DNA from: a virus
Length of the DNA: 42,111 nt
Virus record (IMG/VR): IMGVR_UViG_3300017763_000044
Location: 1-42,111 of that record
Strand: one strand, 5' to 3'
The notes beneath the pieces were generated by a model, which worked only from the letters and a program-made list of their open reading frames with translations, had not been told where the DNA came from and made no database searches. Both the position numbers and the translations under genes were made by a program. How positions within the stretch are numbered: position 1 is the stretch's first letter; every line of letters begins with the position of its first letter. Positions 40,853 to 42,111 of this stretch are shown here, in pieces.

Positions 40853-41194
40853 ATGAATGGTAAAATGTTATTCTATGGAAATGTAACGCTCGTGGCAGAT
40901 GCCGAAGAGGTAAAGGTTGGGGATAAAACCCTAGTCAAATTCAGGGGGGCTTGGAATGAAAAGCGTAAAGGTGAAAGCCTGGCGTCTTTTGCAAACTTTG
41001 AGTCCTGGTCAGAGTACAAAAACGAACACATCATGAAGTTCTTCAAGAAAGGCAAGAATGTTCATGTCCGCGGTAGTATGTCGGAAGACACCTACGAAGA
41101 CAAGGATGGCAAAAAGGTTCGCACCTATCGTTATCGCTTGGATGACTTCGATCTCCTCGACAACCGGAAATCCAATGAAGACACCGATTTTTGA
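40853..41194 (+). CDS. ssb: Single-stranded DNA-binding protein (113 aa)
   Basis: A 113-residue OB-fold protein. The strand-loop pattern GNVTLVADAEEVKVGDKTLVKFRGAWNEKRKG, ASFANFESWSEYKNEHIMKFFKKGKNVHVRG and YRYRLDDFDLL matches the SSB core (about 8-98). It ends in an acidic NEDTDF tail comparable to the DDDIPF tip of bacterial SSBs, which recruits partners. It protects single strands at the fork and may bind the exonuclease and annealing proteins. It is transcribed from its own promoter and is convergent with the minus-strand gene whose stop lies 2 nt away. Confidence 0.88.
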   Translation: MNGKMLFYGNVTLVADAEEVKVGDKTLVKFRGAWNEKRKGESLASFANFESWSEYKNEHIMKFFKKGKNVHVRGSMSEDTYEDKDGKKVRTYRYRLDDFDLLDNRKSNEDTDF

Positions 41195-41196
41195 TG

Positions 41197-41433
41197 TCAT
41201 TCGCGGACTTTTTCGTTTCTGCTTTTTTCTACCCAGAGGGGTGCGCACTTTGTGGCGCACTCTTCTGGTGTGGGGTCGTGTTTCTCGGATATACCATGAG
41301 TCGGGGGCCAAGGGCTTGAGGCATTGGAAGAGTGTACGTGGGGTATCGAAGGGTAACCTTCGTCCAAAATCTTCGCAAGAGTCAAATAGTAGTCGAACTC
41401 CTCCTCACCGATAAGATGATTGACACCACTCAT
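41197..41433 (-). CDS. Small unknown protein on the opposite strand (78 aa)
   Basis: Read from ATG 41433, 8 nt after the -10 of promoter G; an ATG four codons earlier (41445) overlaps that -10 and is unlikely. The 78 residues include IGEEEFDYYLTLAKILDEG at the N-terminus, then a His/Pro/Cys-rich part (HVHSSNASSPWPPTHG...PEECATKCAPLW) that could bind metal. The gene is flanked by plus-strand genes on both sides and convergent with ssb. Its promoter has the late heptamer, so it is likely a late gene in an otherwise early arm. The competing plus-strand frame (41175-41411) starts inside ssb, has no promoter and reads as low-complexity basic sequence. Confidence 0.6.
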   Translation of the reverse strand: MSGVNHLIGEEEFDYYLTLAKILDEGYPSIPHVHSSNASSPWPPTHGISEKHDPTPEECATKCAPLWVEKSRNEKVRE

Positions 41434-41441
41434 TGAGTAAC

Positions 41442-41470
41442 ACATAAATTCGTGTGACGGATGTGGGCAA
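41442..41470 (-). promoter_or_regulatory. Late-type promoter G (before 78-aa gene)
   Basis: On the minus strand: -35 TTGCCC (41465-41470), 17-nt spacer, -10 TTATGT (41442-41447). GTCACAC (41452-41458) lies in the spacer, 4 nt from the -10 and followed by GAAT as in promoter D. An inverted GTAACAC (41437-41443, plus strand) faces it. It overlaps the control region of the rightward HNH operon. Confidence 0.55.
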
Positions 41471-41486
41471 TACTTTTTTTGGTAAT

Positions 41487-41492
41487 TATAAT
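41487..41492 (+). promoter_or_regulatory. -10 box of the rightward HNH unit
   Basis: TATAAT at 41487-41492, 20 nt before ATG 41513. The -35 region at 17-18 nt overlaps the -35 of promoter G on the other strand (around 41464-41470), so the two promoters share sequence and may be mutually exclusive. Confidence 0.4.
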
Positions 41493-41512
41493 ATTTTTAG
41501 CCTCTTTGCTTT

Positions 41513-41737
41513 ATGTGGGACCTAGAGACGATAATTCAGATGAACAATGAAGCGCAGGAAGCCTTTGACAAGAAAAACGCCTATGAAGCGCATCAGCGAC
41601 AAGAGGCGCAAAGAGTCCAAGGAATATTCGAGCAGGAGGTTGCGATTTTTGACGGAGCGTCCTATGTGCGAAGTTTGTATGACGGAGCCCTCGACCGACG
41701 TTCACCACAAGGAAAAGAGGGGGAAGAATTATCTTAA
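41513..41737 (+). CDS. Small helical protein overlapping the HNH gene (74 aa), uncertain
   Basis: Seventy-four codons from ATG 41513, 20 nt after a good -10. The first 45 residues (MWDLETIIQMNNEAQEAFDK and a Gln/Glu/Arg-rich helix) look like a real coiled coil. The last 30 are in the other frame of the zinc-finger region of the HNH gene and may simply be open. The two frames overlap for about 190 nt, which is extreme. The gene may be real and short, with the overlap functional, or only the HNH gene is translated. No Shine-Dalgarno. Function unknown. Confidence 0.35.
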   Translation: MWDLETIIQMNNEAQEAFDKKNAYEAHQRQEAQRVQGIFEQEVAIFDGASYVRSLYDGALDRRSPQGKEGEELS

Positions 41738-41828
41738 AATGGATACCTGGTTGTCAACTTGCCGTAGGTGTCACGACCGGATCCACAGGGAGCCAATTTG
41801 GGCTAGAGAGAAAGGATATTTAGCGTGA
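41547..41828 (+). CDS. HNH endonuclease-like protein (93 aa)
   Basis: A 93-residue protein. Residues 1-35 are strongly basic (MKRRKPLTRKTPMKRISDKR), then a compact HNH finger: Cys41, Cys44, His53/His54 (DVHHKEKRG), Cys72 and Cys75 with His76, then His80 (CRRCHDRIHREP). Zinc is probably bound by the two Cys pairs and catalysis involves His54 and His76/80. Small phage HNH proteins are often near packaging or recombination genes and nick DNA; some are NinG-like. Its stop overlaps the next start by 4 nt (GTGA). Confidence 0.82.
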   Translation: MKRRKPLTRKTPMKRISDKRRKESKEYSSRRLRFLTERPMCEVCMTEPSTDVHHKEKRGKNYLKMDTWLSTCRRCHDRIHREPIWAREKGYLA

Positions 41829-42111
41829 GTACAATAGGCACACAAAAAGACGATAAGGAATTAATGAAATCCGCTCTTAAGGAATTTAAGAAACGGGCAA
41901 AAAAGAAGTTTATGGATGGCATTGTAGAACATAACCCTAAAGGCGAAAAGGGAATGTGCATGATGTCCATGAAGGATAGAGTGCGTTGCGCCAAGGAAGA
42001 GGTTATAGACCTTTGGTTCTATCTCCACTCCTTGGAAGACGGAATCAGTAAGACAAGGGATTTTATGTTAGAAAAAGGGTTTGTTACCCCAAACAGCATG
42101 GAAGACTTTCA
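41825..42111 (+). CDS. Unknown protein, open at right edge (>95 aa)
   Basis: Starts at GTG 41825, overlapping the HNH stop by 4 nt (GTGA), and is still open at the last base. The visible 95 residues are helical and charged: a basic N-terminal helix (LMKSALKEFKKRAKKKFMD), then a segment with Met and Cys clusters (GMCMMSMKDRVRCAKEEVIDLWFYLHSLED), then TRDFMLEKGFVTPNS. No family is recognised. The KEEVIDLWFYLHSLE helix is mildly reminiscent of MazG/dUTPase-like nucleotide enzymes, but the evidence is weak. Whether the frame is complete in the full phage needs the sequence beyond the edge. Confidence 0.6.
   Translation, partial: MSTIGTQKDDKELMKSALKEFKKRAKKKFMDGIVEHNPKGEKGMCMMSMKDRVRCAKEEVIDLWFYLHSLEDGISKTRDFMLEKGFVTPNSMEDF

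Noticed and set aside
41241-41260. GTGCGC/GCGCAC hairpin as a terminator between ssb and the minus-strand gene
   Set aside because: No T-run on either side, and it lies within the coding sequence (repeated Cys-Ala codons).
41175-41411. Plus-strand frame between ssb and the HNH unit
   Set aside because: It begins inside ssb, is Arg/Ser-rich low complexity, has no promoter, and overlaps the minus-strand gene that has one.

Overview
The window is almost all of a temperate, short-tailed (podovirus-type) bacteriophage genome, open at both ends. It has TerS/TerL, portal, scaffold, a very large capsid protein, a T7-like adaptor plus nozzle pair, many fibres and large internal virion proteins. There is no tape measure, tail tube or sheath. 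A tyrosine integrase sits beside a site carrying the 3' half of a tRNA-Thr gene with phage genes on both sides, so this looks like attP of the free or circular phage and not a prophage end. The DNA is moderately AT-rich. The host cannot be fixed from the sequence. Several operon-leading genes lack a Shine-Dalgarno and have a -10 box 5-8 nt before the start codon, while many internal genes have good Shine-Dalgarnos.

Left arm (about 34.6 kb down to base 1, minus strand): packaging genes (small unknown, HTH protein, TerS, TerL), an acidic protein and a small unknown, portal, scaffold, major capsid protein and a small head protein. A 52-residue one-TM holin candidate and three fibre/adhesin proteins follow. 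Next come a two-TM holin-like protein, head-tail adaptor, HxH fibre, nozzle, a repeat-bearing fibre, an Mtd-N adhesin, three more fibres and a 1281-residue tail protein. Last are internal (ejection) protein candidates: a 1097-residue protein with two 11-residue repeat arrays, a 501- and a 146-residue protein, and a giant protein running off the left edge. Fibre or adhesin genes fill nearly half of this arm.

Control and integration (34.6-36.6 kb): two abutting 11-bp tandem arrays, the integrase, attP with candidate arm-type repeats on both sides, a terminator, a one-TM protein and a ribbon-helix-helix regulator. The regulator is divergent from an excisionase/MerR-like gene that opens the right arm.

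Right arm (36.6-42.1 kb, mostly plus strand): excisionase-like protein, annealing-protein candidate, RecB/Cas4-type exonuclease, a separately encoded DUF2800-C-terminal-like protein, a probable helicase loader whose gene contains origin-like repeats, DnaB helicase, winged-helix protein, SSB, HNH protein and an open frame at the right edge. One small gene at 41.2-41.4 kb points the other way and carries the same promoter signature as the late operons.

The most unusual points are: (1) a candidate late regulon of seven minus-strand promoters with a GTAACAC-like heptamer in the -10/-35 spacer; (2) likely leaderless mRNAs; (3) a lambda-like origin candidate inside the loader gene; (4) attP arm repeats; (5) the 11-bp arrays behind the packaging promoter; (6) two hendecad-repeat domains in a virion protein; and (7) a hairpin cluster before the capsid gene. 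No DNA polymerase, endolysin or CI-type repressor is recognisable; they may lie outside the window.
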